Part shown: positions 1-7,878 of the stretch, one piece after another | Layout of the letters: each line of letters opens with the position of its first letter | Numbering within the stretch: the stretch's first letter is position 1 | The notes under the pieces: generated by a model | Databases searched by the model: none | Seen by the model: the letters and a program-made list of their open reading frames with translations, nothing else | Told to the model about the DNA's origin: nothing | Source of the DNA: Arcobacter sp. LA11 | GTDB taxonomy: Bacteria > Campylobacterota > Campylobacteria > Campylobacterales > Arcobacteraceae | Assembly (NCBI RefSeq): GCF_001895145.1 | Contig: NZ_BDIR01000007.1 | Span: forward strand, 62,001 to 126,000 | Direction: 5' to 3' | Length of the DNA: 64,000 nt | Position numbers and translations under genes: made by a program

Positions 1-753
1 TACTCAAATGACAATATTGTAAAAAAGAATAAAGTAATAAAATCAAGAGATATGGTTATATGGTATTCACATGGAAATGAAATTTCAGAAAACTTTGGTG
101 AATACAACAGATACTCTTTACACTTTATGTATGCAGGTAAAAACTTTGTTAGAGATAATACTTACCAATACAATTCTGTAGGTATATTTTTTATGTATAG
201 TAAAGACACTATAGCAACAGGTAATACTGTAAAAAGTTCTTTAGGAGCTACAGGTATGGGTATAGGATTAAAAGATGTATCCAACTTTACACTTAAAAAC
301 AATACTGTTATTTATAATGCACAAGGAATATATATAGATAGATCACCATTTGAACCTGATACAAAAAACTGGGTTGAAGATAACCAAGTTTTATATAACT
401 CAGAAGCTATCCATTTTCACTCATTAAGTGAAAACAATGTAATCAAAGGAAATACTATCTTAGGAAATATTGAAGATATTGTAAATGATAGTAGAGGTGC
501 AAAAACTGATGAAAATGAAATAGAAGGTAATTATTGGGACAACTATGAAGGCTTCGATAAGAATGCTGATAATATTGGAGACACTCCACATAAAGTTTAT
601 CAATATGCAGACCAACTTTGGATGTACAATAAAGATGTAAAATTCTTTTACGGTTCACCTGTAATTTCTTTACTAAATTTTCTTGCAAAACTAGCTCCAT
701 TTAGTGAGCCAGTATTTTTAATGCAAGATGCAAAACCAAAATTAAAGATGTAA
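1..753 (+). CDS. nosD: NosD, periplasmic nitrous-oxide reductase maturation protein (3' part)
   Basis: The frame is open from the first base of the window, so the 5' end lies outside; the first internal ATG is at 52. The visible 250 residues are repeated short beta-strand units with Asn-ladder patterns (NNTVIYNAQGIYI, GNTILGN), as in the right-handed beta-helix (CASH) fold of NosD. In known nos systems NosD acts in the periplasm with the NosF/NosY ABC complex in assembling the copper sites of N2O reductase (NosZ). It ends 10 bp before nosG on the same strand, in the order expected for Campylobacterota nos operons. nosZ and any nosB would lie upstream of the window. The assignment rests on fold pattern and neighbours. 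Confidence 0.88.
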   Translation, partial: YSNDNIVKKNKVIKSRDMVIWYSHGNEISENFGEYNRYSLHFMYAGKNFVRDNTYQYNSVGIFFMYSKDTIATGNTVKSSLGATGMGIGLKDVSNFTLKNNTVIYNAQGIYIDRSPFEPDTKNWVEDNQVLYNSEAIHFHSLSENNVIKGNTILGNIEDIVNDSRGAKTDENEIEGNYWDNYEGFDKNADNIGDTPHKVYQYADQLWMYNKDVKFFYGSPVISLLNFLAKLAPFSEPVFLMQDAKPKLKM

Positions 754-763
754 GGATTTAATT

Positions 764-1507
764 ATGGCAAAAATTAAAAATGAAAGAAGAGACTTTATTA
801 AATTCTCTACACTGGGAATACTTGCTGTAGCTCTTGGTGGCGGAGTCGTAATAAGTCCTTATGCTTTACAAGCAGAAATGAGACTAAGACCTCCTGGTGC
901 AGTTTCTGAAAAGGAATTTTTAGCACTATGTATCAAGTGTGGGCAATGTTTACAAGTATGTCCATATCATTCAATAAAACTTGCAGATATGGCAAAAGGT
1001 CATGGTATAGGAACTCCATATATTGATGCAAGAGATAGAGGTTGCTATGCCTGTAATGCTGTTCCATGTGTACTAGCCTGTCCAAGTGGAGCATTAGATC
1101 ATGATTGTGAAAAACCAGAAGATATTAAAATGGGTATTGCAGTTTTAGAATTTCCAAACAAATGTATTGCTATGACAAACACTCCTGTTCCAAAAGGACA
1201 TAGTAAAAGAATTCATGACTTTACAAATGCACAAAGAAATGTAACTCAACTTGAAAGAGATGTATTGGAAAAACTTGATGCCTTTGAAGGCAAACAATGT
1301 ACAATATGTGCTGATATGTGTCCTATTCCAAATCCTTTAAGTGCTATATCTATGATTAGAGATGGAAGTGGTAAAAAACCAGAAGTTTATGAAGGATGTA
1401 TCGGATGTGGTGTTTGTGAAGAGTTATGTCCAGCAAACGAAGCAGCAATTGTTATAAAACCAAGATTATCGTATGAAGATTATTATGTTAAAGGAATTAA
1501 ATCGTGA
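764..1507 (+). CDS. nosG: NosG, NapG-type periplasmic ferredoxin
   Basis: 247 residues. The N-terminus has a twin-arginine signal (RRDFIKF followed by a hydrophobic stretch to about residue 30), suggesting Tat export of a folded iron-sulfur protein. Four Cys clusters follow: CIKCGQCLQVCP near 57, CYACNAVPCVLACP near 93, CTICADMCP near 180 and CIGCGVCEELCP near 217, typical of NapG-like proteins with four [4Fe-4S] centres. In epsilon nos operons NosG and NosH are proposed to form a menaquinol-dehydrogenase module passing electrons through NosC1/C2 towards NosZ. An AAGGA ribosome site lies just before the ATG. The stop overlaps the nosC1 start (GTGA), so translation is probably coupled. Confidence 0.9.
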   Translation: MAKIKNERRDFIKFSTLGILAVALGGGVVISPYALQAEMRLRPPGAVSEKEFLALCIKCGQCLQVCPYHSIKLADMAKGHGIGTPYIDARDRGCYACNAVPCVLACPSGALDHDCEKPEDIKMGIAVLEFPNKCIAMTNTPVPKGHSKRIHDFTNAQRNVTQLERDVLEKLDAFEGKQCTICADMCPIPNPLSAISMIRDGSGKKPEVYEGCIGCGVCEELCPANEAAIVIKPRLSYEDYYVKGIKS

Positions 1508-2106
1508 TTAAGAAAATATTATTAAGTACAGCAGTTATCCTCTTAATTTCTGGCTGTTCAGATAAAAAAGAAGAGCAAAAAATGATGGAAAAGAAAGAAG
1601 TTGCAACTCAAGCTCCTTTAAAAATAGAAGTTGAAAAAAATGAAAATGCAAAAGAGATAAAAGTTGTTCAAAAAGAGACTAAAAAAAATGAAAATGAAAC
1701 TTACTACTTTAACTATAATGGTGTAAAAACTAAATATGATCCAAATGCTGAACCTGCAAATAAAGATGCAAATATTAGAGTTGCACCAAGAAGTAAAATT
1801 GATGCAAATATGCACGTAAGAAGCCCTTATGAAAAAGTAAAGATTTCTATGCTTGTAAAACAATTAAGTAAAGAGTTCATTGTTAAATGTTCTGCTTGTC
1901 ATAATGATTACGCAAATGGAATTATTGGACCATCTTTATTAAAAAAAGATTCTGATTCTATTTATAAAAGTATTATGAAATTTAAAGGAAATAAAGATGC
2001 AAATGTCCTAATGACAGGACTTGTAAATCAAATGTCTGAAGCTGAAATTAAAAAAATTGCAGATGAAATATATGAATTTAATAAACAAATCATGGAGATG
2101 AAATGA
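1504..2106 (+). CDS. nosC1: NosC1, c-type cytochrome of the nos operon
   Basis: 200 residues starting at a GTG that overlaps the nosG stop. The N-terminus is a lipoprotein signal (LLISGC, Cys at about 18), followed by a Lys/Glu-rich linker to about residue 110 and then a small cytochrome c domain with one haem motif CSACH near 132. The Met in VLMTGL near 170 is a candidate axial ligand. By position (nosG-C1-C2-H) it should be a membrane-tethered electron carrier between the NosG/NosH quinol dehydrogenase and N2O reductase. The last bases overlap the next ATG (ATGA). Direct evidence is the haem motif and signal; the electron route is inferred from the conserved operon. Confidence 0.85.
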   Translation: MIKKILLSTAVILLISGCSDKKEEQKMMEKKEVATQAPLKIEVEKNENAKEIKVVQKETKKNENETYYFNYNGVKTKYDPNAEPANKDANIRVAPRSKIDANMHVRSPYEKVKISMLVKQLSKEFIVKCSACHNDYANGIIGPSLLKKDSDSIYKSIMKFKGNKDANVLMTGLVNQMSEAEIKKIADEIYEFNKQIMEMK

Positions 2107-2594
2107 AAAATATAATAGCTATAATCTCAACAGTAATAGTAGTAGGATTGATGGCTTATACGTTTAGTAACGGAAGAGCTTTTCAAGGTGGCGAAGCAGC
2201 TAAATTTTTTGGAGATATTAAAGTAGATAATAATGCTCAAGTGAACTCTCAACCAGCAGAAAATGAAAATCTTGAAGATGATAAAATTAGAGCCTTAAGA
2301 GATAAAGCTGGAAATAACAGTTCATTCCAAGTAAGTAATGCTTACAAAAGTAAATGTGCTTCTTGTCACGGTGTAGATGGTTCAGGATTACAAAATGGTA
2401 AAAAACTTATGGGACCAGGATTAATTGGACAATCAGAAGAGAAGTTATATACAGATTTAGTTGAATTTAAAGCAGGAAGAAAAGAAAATCTAATTATGAA
2501 AGGTTTATTAATAAACTTATCTGATGAAGATTTAAAAGAGTATGCAAAAGAAATTTCACAATTCAAAGCTAGAAGAGATGCTTTAGAAAAATAG
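2103..2594 (+). CDS. nosC2: NosC2, c-type cytochrome of the nos operon
   Basis: 163 residues. A hydrophobic N-terminus (residues 3-20) with no lipobox is likely an uncleaved anchor or signal peptide. A single haem c motif, CASCHG, sits near residue 86, with a downstream LIMKGL Met as possible sixth ligand. The C-terminal half resembles that of NosC1 (both have an IMKGL/VLMTGL segment followed by a DEDLKEYAKEI-type helix), which suggests an old duplication. It overlaps nosC1 by 4 bp and lies 24 bp before nosH. The likely role is periplasmic electron transfer to NosZ. Confidence 0.85.
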   Translation: MKNIIAIISTVIVVGLMAYTFSNGRAFQGGEAAKFFGDIKVDNNAQVNSQPAENENLEDDKIRALRDKAGNNSSFQVSNAYKSKCASCHGVDGSGLQNGKKLMGPGLIGQSEEKLYTDLVEFKAGRKENLIMKGLLINLSDEDLKEYAKEISQFKARRDALEK

Positions 2595-2618
2595 CTAGGA
2601 AGCTGTTAGGAAAATAAA

Positions 2619-3524
2619 ATGGATAAATGGAATTCACGAGCAACAATAAAAAATACAACATTTTTCTCAACATTTTTTGATAAAACAAAAGAAGGGAAAT
2701 CATATTTTTCGTATAGAATGAAAAGATGGATTGTTATTATAGCAATTCATTTATTATTCTTTTTATCATTTGCTATTGATATTCAGACATTAGAAGGAAC
2801 TTTAAATGGTTCAAGATTTTTAGGTTTTCACTTAATTGACCCATTTACAACTATTCAATTGTATCTAGCAACATATCACATGCCAATTAATATTGTTATT
2901 GGTACAGCAACAATTGTAATATTTTATCTACTCATTGGAGGTAGAACTTACTGTTCTTGGGTTTGTCCTTATGGATTATTAAGTGAAATTGCAGAAAAAA
3001 TTCACAATAATCTAGTTGCAAAAAAGATAATAAAAGAGAGAAAATTTGATCACAGAATAAGACATATTTTTTGGATTATGTTTGTTGTAATGGCAATCAC
3101 AAGTGGCTATTTAGTTTTTGAAACATTTAATGTAGTAGGTATTTTAAGTAGATTTATTGCTTATGGTTGGAGTTTAGCTTTATCTTGGGTTTTAATAGTT
3201 TTTTTAATAGAAGTATTTTTTGCAAGACGAGCTTGGTGTACATATCTTTGTCCTATAGGAACTACCTATGGTTATATAGGAAAAGCAAGTGCACTTAGAG
3301 TACAATGGAATGATAATTGTGACCACTGTATGGTTTGTCATGATGTATGTTTTGAAAATCAAGTATTAGAACTTACAAAAGCAAAATATGATGAAGAAAG
3401 AACAGAAAAAGGTATAAAAACACAATATGTAACAGGTGCTGACTGTACTTTATGTGGAAGATGCATAGATGTGTGTCATGCAGATGCACTAAAATTTGAT
3501 TTTAGATTAAAAGGTTTAGTATAA
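2619..3524 (+). CDS. nosH: NosH, NapH-type membrane ferredoxin (quinol dehydrogenase subunit)
   Basis: 301 residues with about four membrane segments (approximately 34-54, 85-108, 146-165, 178-198). Two cytoplasmic CxxxCP motifs (CSWVCPYG and CTYLCPIG) follow membrane segments as in NapH, and two [4Fe-4S] ferredoxin motifs are C-terminal (CDHCMVCHDVC and CTLCGRCIDVCH). The NapH family passes electrons from menaquinol to the periplasmic NapG partner; here the partner would be NosG. The ATG follows TTAGGAAAATAAA. The gene ends one base before nosF, so translation is probably coupled. Confidence 0.9.
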   Translation: MDKWNSRATIKNTTFFSTFFDKTKEGKSYFSYRMKRWIVIIAIHLLFFLSFAIDIQTLEGTLNGSRFLGFHLIDPFTTIQLYLATYHMPINIVIGTATIVIFYLLIGGRTYCSWVCPYGLLSEIAEKIHNNLVAKKIIKERKFDHRIRHIFWIMFVVMAITSGYLVFETFNVVGILSRFIAYGWSLALSWVLIVFLIEVFFARRAWCTYLCPIGTTYGYIGKASALRVQWNDNCDHCMVCHDVCFENQVLELTKAKYDEERTEKGIKTQYVTGADCTLCGRCIDVCHADALKFDFRLKGLV

Positions 3525-3525
3525 A

Positions 3526-4164
3526 ATGATACAAGTTTCAAATTTAACAAAAAAATTTGGCGCTCACGTTTCTTTAGATGATGTAAGTGTTAAGTTTGAA
3601 AAAAACAATTATGTAGCTTTGATGGGACCAAATGGAGCAGGTAAAACAACCCTTATTAGGTCTATTATGGGATATTATCATCCAAATGAAGGTGAAGTAT
3701 TAATTGATGGATTAAATCCGGTTAAAGAGAGAACAAAAGTTTTAGATAACATCTCTTTTGTACCTCAATTACCACCTCCAATTAAACTTAGTCTTAATGA
3801 ACTAATGCAGTATGTTCAAACTAGTTCAAATGTTGAAAAAGATTTAATTATGCATTATGCAAATGAAATGAAACTTGATATTAAAAATAATCTGAATAAA
3901 TCATTCTTCAAACTGTCTGGAGGAATGAAACAAAAAATGCTTATTGCCATTTCTTTAGCAAAAAAGAGTGAAATTATAATTTATGATGAACCAACTGCGA
4001 ACTTAGATCCAAAAGCTAGAGATGATTTTTATAGACTTTTAGAAGAGAACGAAAAAGAGAAAATATCTCTATTTGTAACTCATAGATTGGACGAAGTAAA
4101 AGATATAGTAAATAGACAAATATATATGGATTTAGGAAAAATTATATCTGACGATAGAATATAA
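3526..4164 (+). CDS. nosF: NosF, ABC transporter ATPase for NosZ maturation
   Basis: 212 residues, a single ABC ATPase domain: Walker A GPNGAGKT near 34, Q-loop VPQLPPP near 79, signature LSGGMKQK near 130, Walker B IIYDEP near 150 and switch His in VTHRLDEV. NosF normally pairs with the membrane protein NosY, and the NosDFY complex energises Cu-site assembly. In this window no nosY follows; the next gene, nosL, starts 8 bp downstream. The membrane partner must be encoded elsewhere or replaced. It is placed in nos rather than another ABC family because of the tight operon. Confidence 0.9.
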   Translation: MIQVSNLTKKFGAHVSLDDVSVKFEKNNYVALMGPNGAGKTTLIRSIMGYYHPNEGEVLIDGLNPVKERTKVLDNISFVPQLPPPIKLSLNELMQYVQTSSNVEKDLIMHYANEMKLDIKNNLNKSFFKLSGGMKQKMLIAISLAKKSEIIIYDEPTANLDPKARDDFYRLLEENEKEKISLFVTHRLDEVKDIVNRQIYMDLGKIISDDRI

Positions 4165-4172
4165 GGATTTTT

Positions 4173-4622
4173 ATGAGAAGAAAAATATTAAAAGTACTTG
4201 CATTAGCCCCTTTTGCACTTTTATTTACTTCATGTGAAAAAAAGATTTCCCATGAACATAGAGAAGTACATTGGGATAGAGATATGTGTGAAAGATGTAA
4301 GATGGTTGTAAGTGAAAGAAACCACGCTGCACAAGTGATAAATAAAGAGACCGGAGAAGCTTATATGTTTGATGACATTGGTTGTGTTATTCTTTGGTTT
4401 AAAGAAGAAAATATAACATGGAAAGATACAGCTAGTATCTGGATAACTGATGTTAAAACTTCAAAATGGATAGATGCAAGAACTGCACACTATGATACTG
4501 TTCATCAGACACCAATGGCATATGGATTTTCTGCTAATGAAAAAAAAGAGTCTATAGTTAAAGATTCTGAAATTTTAAATTTTGAAGAGATGTCTAAAAG
4601 AGTTCTTCAAAGAGGAAGATAA
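4173..4622 (+). CDS. nosL: NosL, copper-binding lipoprotein chaperone
   Basis: 149 residues. A lipoprotein signal (LLFTSC, Cys near 21) is followed by the NosL-type metal site (MCERCKMVVSE, residues 38-48), in which Cys and Met are the expected Cu(I) ligands, and a conserved FDDIGC segment. NosL delivers copper to apo-NosZ in the periplasm. AAGGA precedes the ATG. It is the last gene of the operon; a strong inverted repeat lies directly after the stop. Confidence 0.92.
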   Translation: MRRKILKVLALAPFALLFTSCEKKISHEHREVHWDRDMCERCKMVVSERNHAAQVINKETGEAYMFDDIGCVILWFKEENITWKDTASIWITDVKTSKWIDARTAHYDTVHQTPMAYGFSANEKKESIVKDSEILNFEEMSKRVLQRGR

Positions 4623-4648
4623 TAAAAAGAGGATTTACCCTCTTTTTA
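4623..4648. terminator. Bidirectional intrinsic terminator between nosL and purL
   Basis: A 9-bp perfect stem (AAAAAGAGG / CCTCTTTTT) with loop ATTTAC and A/T runs on both flanks lies in the 34-bp gap between two convergent genes, so it can end transcription from both sides. Confidence 0.85.
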
Positions 4649-4656
4649 TTTTATTA

Positions 4657-6867
4657 TTATAAATCTTGTTCAATAACTTCTTTGAATTTATTGAAGTATA
4701 CATCTTTTAAAGAGTCTAACTCTTTATAGATATCATTGATAGAAACTTTTCCACCACCAACTAATCCTAAGTTAGAATAAATTATTCCATTCTTTTCACA
4801 AAGTCTTTCAAAAGCTTGATAATTTTCAGGGCTTACTTCAACTACTGCTCTAGATAATGATTCAGAGAAAATATCTCTACTTTCTTCAAGAGAAATATTA
4901 GCTTCTACACCTCTATTTCCAACAACAGCCATTTTTGCTAAAGCTATTGCTAAACCACCAACATTTACATCTTTTGCAGCTTTTAATAAACCTTCTTTAT
5001 TTGCTTCAATTACAGTATTCCAAAGATTTAATTCTTTTGAAAAATCAACTTCTGGGTGAACACCTGCAACAGTATCAAACATTTTTTTCATATATAAAGA
5101 AGCACCAAATTCTGATTTAGTATCTCCTAAAAGATAAATCATATTTCCATCTTCTTGGAAACAAGAAGGTAATGATTTATTTGCATCATCATTTACACCA
5201 ACCATCGCAATTGCAGGAGTTGGGAAAACACCTACACCGTTAGTTTCATTATATAATGATACATTTCCACCAATAACTGGAGTATTTAACTCTTTACAAG
5301 CAGACTTAATACCTTCACAAGCTTGTGCAAATTGCCACATTACTTCAGGGTTTTGCGGATTACCAAAGTTAAGACAATCAGTAATTGCTTTTGGAGTTGC
5401 ACCTGTCATTGCTACATTTCTTCCAGATTCCATAACTGCGGCAGCAGCACCTAGTTCTGGATTAATATAACATTGTCTAGTATTACAATCAGCACTCATA
5501 GCAAGTGCTTTTCCTGTCTCTTTGATTCTTACAACTGAACCATCAAGTTTACCAGGTCCTTTTACTGTATTAGTTTGTACCATTGAATCATATTGGTCAT
5601 AAACCCAAGATTTATCAACTACTTCCATATCTGAGAAAAGTTTATCAAATACAACTTGATTTGAAAACTCTTTACTCATATCAACATCTTCAATACCATC
5701 TAAATACTCAGGACGAGCTACTGGTCTATCTAAGACTGGAGCTTGTTCAGATACGGGTTGAACAGGTACCTCAGCACATTTTTCACCTTCCCAGAACAGT
5801 TCCATATTTCCTGTATTTGTTACTTCACCAATTACAGCTACATCTAATTCCCACTTTTCAAAGATATCAATAATTTTTTGTTCACAACCTTTTTTAGCAC
5901 AAATTAACATTCTTTCTTGAGATTCAGAAAGCATGAAATCATAAGGAGTCATTCCTTCTTCACGTGCAGGAACTTTATCTAAATGCATAATCATTCCAGA
6001 CTCTGATCTTCCTGCCATTTCAAATGAAGAAGAAGTTAATCCAGCAGCACCCATATCTTGAATACCAATAATATAATCATGTTTAAATAGCTCTAAACAA
6101 GCTTCTAAAAGTAATTTTTCAGTAAATGGGTCACCAACTTGTACTGTTGGTCTTTTAGACTCAGAATCTTCATCAAATGCAGCAGAACTCATAACTGCTC
6201 CACCTAATCCATCTCGTCCTGTTTTAGAACCAACATACATTACTGGATTTCCAATACCTTCTGCAAGACCTAAGAAAATTTCATCAGCTTTTGCAATACC
6301 TAAGTTAAATGCATTTACTAGGTTATTTCCAGCATAACACTCTTCAAAACCAACTTGTCCACCAATTGTTGGAACACCCATACAGTTACCATATCCACCA
6401 ATACCTGCAACAACACCTCTTAAAAGATATCTATGTTTTTGTGCAGTTTCACTATCACCTTCAATTCCAGCAAATTGGATTAAATTCATACTTGCAACAG
6501 GTCTAGCACCCATTGTAAATACATCTCTCATAATTCCACCAACACCAGTTGCGGCACCTTGATAAGGTTCAATAAATGAAGGATGATTATGTGATTCCAT
6601 TTTAAATACAGCTGCGTAACCATCACCAATATCAATTACACCAGCATTTTCACCTGGACCTTGAATTACCCAAGGAGCTTTTGTAGGAAAACCATTTAAA
6701 TATTTCTTACTAGATTTATATGAACAGTGTTCAGACCACATAGCTGAAAAGATACCTATTTCTACGTAATTAGGGTCTCTTCCTAAAATTTCTTTAATAT
6801 TTTCAAGTTCTTCAAGTGTTAGAGAGTGAGCTAATGCTAACTCTTCAAGATTCATCTCTTTTTGCAT
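4657..6867 (-). CDS. purL: Phosphoribosylformylglycinamidine synthase, PurL subunit
   Basis: 736 residues, the usual length of the small PurL of the PurS/PurQ/PurL type. It makes FGAM from FGAR, ATP and glutamine-derived ammonia in purine synthesis. Visible family features are the N-terminal [11 protein letters not shown] segment (substrate/ATP site), the [10 protein letters not shown] motif with [26 protein letters not shown], and a second AIRS-like half with [10 protein letters not shown] and GGNVSLYNE. It stands alone on the minus strand, converging with the nos operon. No purS or purQ is adjacent, so those subunits are outside the window. Confidence 0.97.
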   Translation of the reverse strand: MQKEMNLEELALAHSLTLEELENIKEILGRDPNYVEIGIFSAMWSEHCSYKSSKKYLNGFPTKAPWVIQGPGENAGVIDIGDGYAAVFKMESHNHPSFIEPYQGAATGVGGIMRDVFTMGARPVASMNLIQFAGIEGDSETAQKHRYLLRGVVAGIGGYGNCMGVPTIGGQVGFEECYAGNNLVNAFNLGIAKADEIFLGLAEGIGNPVMYVGSKTGRDGLGGAVMSSAAFDEDSESKRPTVQVGDPFTEKLLLEACLELFKHDYIIGIQDMGAAGLTSSSFEMAGRSESGMIMHLDKVPAREEGMTPYDFMLSESQERMLICAKKGCEQKIIDIFEKWELDVAVIGEVTNTGNMELFWEGEKCAEVPVQPVSEQAPVLDRPVARPEYLDGIEDVDMSKEFSNQVVFDKLFSDMEVVDKSWVYDQYDSMVQTNTVKGPGKLDGSVVRIKETGKALAMSADCNTRQCYINPELGAAAAVMESGRNVAMTGATPKAITDCLNFGNPQNPEVMWQFAQACEGIKSACKELNTPVIGGNVSLYNETNGVGVFPTPAIAMVGVNDDANKSLPSCFQEDGNMIYLLGDTKSEFGASLYMKKMFDTVAGVHPEVDFSKELNLWNTVIEANKEGLLKAAKDVNVGGLAIALAKMAVVGNRGVEANISLEESRDIFSESLSRAVVEVSPENYQAFERLCEKNGIIYSNLGLVGGGKVSINDIYKELDSLKDVYFNKFKEVIEQDL

Positions 6868-6942
6868 GATTTGCCTTAATTGAGTATATTTTAAGCGCGA
6901 TTTTATCTAAATATTAATTAATTACTTATAAAAAAGTAGTCT

Positions 6943-6971
6943 AAAAAAAGATGAAGATTTTACTCTTCATC
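6943..6971 (-). terminator. Intrinsic terminator of the kinase-cheX-cheY operon
   Basis: On the minus strand a 7-bp stem GATGAAG / CTTCATC with an 8-base loop is followed at once by seven T. Half of the hairpin lies inside the last codons of the cheY-like gene and includes its stop, so coding end and terminator are merged. Confidence 0.85.
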
Positions 6972-7364
6972 TAATAATTCATCATCTTCTTCTTTTGCAT
7001 ATTCTGGAAATAATGCTCCAATTGTTTTTTCTAATTTTTCTTTAGTTATTGGTTTTAAAACAAAATTTTTTGCACCAGCTTTTAAAGATTGAGAGACTAA
7101 TTCCTCTTGTCCATGGGAAGTTACCATTATTATAGAAACATCAGGTAATATTTCTTTTATAAGCTTTGTAGCTTCAATACCATTCATTTCTGGCATTGTT
7201 ATATCCATAGTAATTAAATTAATATCTTTATTCTCTTTACAAATTTCAACTGCTTGGGCACCACTATTTGCATCTGAAATAACTTTATGTCCTAAGTCAG
7301 TTAAAAACCTAGTTATATTTTTTCTTATAACTAAAGCATCATCTACTACAAGTACATTTAACAT
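6960..7364 (-). CDS. CheY-like single-domain response regulator
   Basis: 134 residues, a lone receiver domain with acidic pocket D8-D9, phospho-acceptor D54 (in TMDITMPEMNG), T/S in MVTSHG near 82 and K in FVLKPIT near 103. An acidic tail (about residues 122-134) follows the domain. One base separates it from the cheX-like gene, in the same transcription unit as a kinase and a binding protein, so its phosphodonor is probably that kinase. With no output domain it should act by protein contact, for example on the motor or on another regulator. Confidence 0.92.
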   Translation of the reverse strand: MLNVLVVDDALVIRKNITRFLTDLGHKVISDANSGAQAVEICKENKDINLITMDITMPEMNGIEATKLIKEILPDVSIIMVTSHGQEELVSQSLKAGAKNFVLKPITKEKLEKTIGALFPEYAKEEDDELLDEE

Positions 7365-7365
7365 T

Positions 7366-7878
7366 TTATAATTCCTTCAAATCTAATTTATCTGAAAATA
7401 CATCTTTAGGGCCTATTACAGTTAACTGAATATCCCCATCGACAGTACTTATTTGTGTTTCTAATATCATAGAGTTTTTATATTTAGCTAAAGATTTAGC
7501 TTCATGGATTAATATTGGAGGTGTAATATTTATTACACTATCATCAATAGGATTTTTGATTGCATTTCCAATTACAGTGTTACTAACTTCACAAGCTACA
7601 CTGTCTTGTATCTCTATTAACTCATCACCTTCATAAACTTCTCCATAACAAAACTCTTGTACTAGTTTATCTAAAACTGAATCATCAAATCCCATTGTTA
7701 TGATAAGTTGAACTGAACCACCTGTACCAATCAATACTGTATTTTCTTTTAAGGTAATATGCTCAGAGTTTATCACTTTTGATTCATCATTTACAACAGA
7801 TATACTCATGTCATCTTGTAAAAAACTTTTCAATCTATCTAATATAGGTATTAAAAGTTGGCTATATGTATCATACAT
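7366..7878 (-). CDS. CheX-like phosphatase/chemotaxis protein
   Basis: 170 residues. The middle part, EIQDSVACEVSNTVIGNA (about 97-114), carries the E..N pattern that inserts into the CheY active site in the CheX/CheC/FliY family. CheX removes the phosphate from CheY-P. It sits between a CheA-like kinase and a CheY, overlapping the kinase by 8 bp, which fits a kinase-phosphatase-receiver set. The N-terminal 60 residues are less clear. A CheC-like or degenerate member without phosphatase activity is possible. Confidence 0.8.
   Translation of the reverse strand: MYDTYSQLLIPILDRLKSFLQDDMSISVVNDESKVINSEHITLKENTVLIGTGGSVQLIITMGFDDSVLDKLVQEFCYGEVYEGDELIEIQDSVACEVSNTVIGNAIKNPIDDSVINITPPILIHEAKSLAKYKNSMILETQISTVDGDIQLTVIGPKDVFSDKLDLKEL

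Noticed and set aside
5583-5873. Open frame opposite purL, rich in Leu, Gln and Tyr
   Set aside because: Antisense shadow of purL codons in an AT-rich genome; no ribosome site and no family features. The same holds for the other Leu/Gln/His-rich antisense frames at 4935, 6309, 40514 and 41396.
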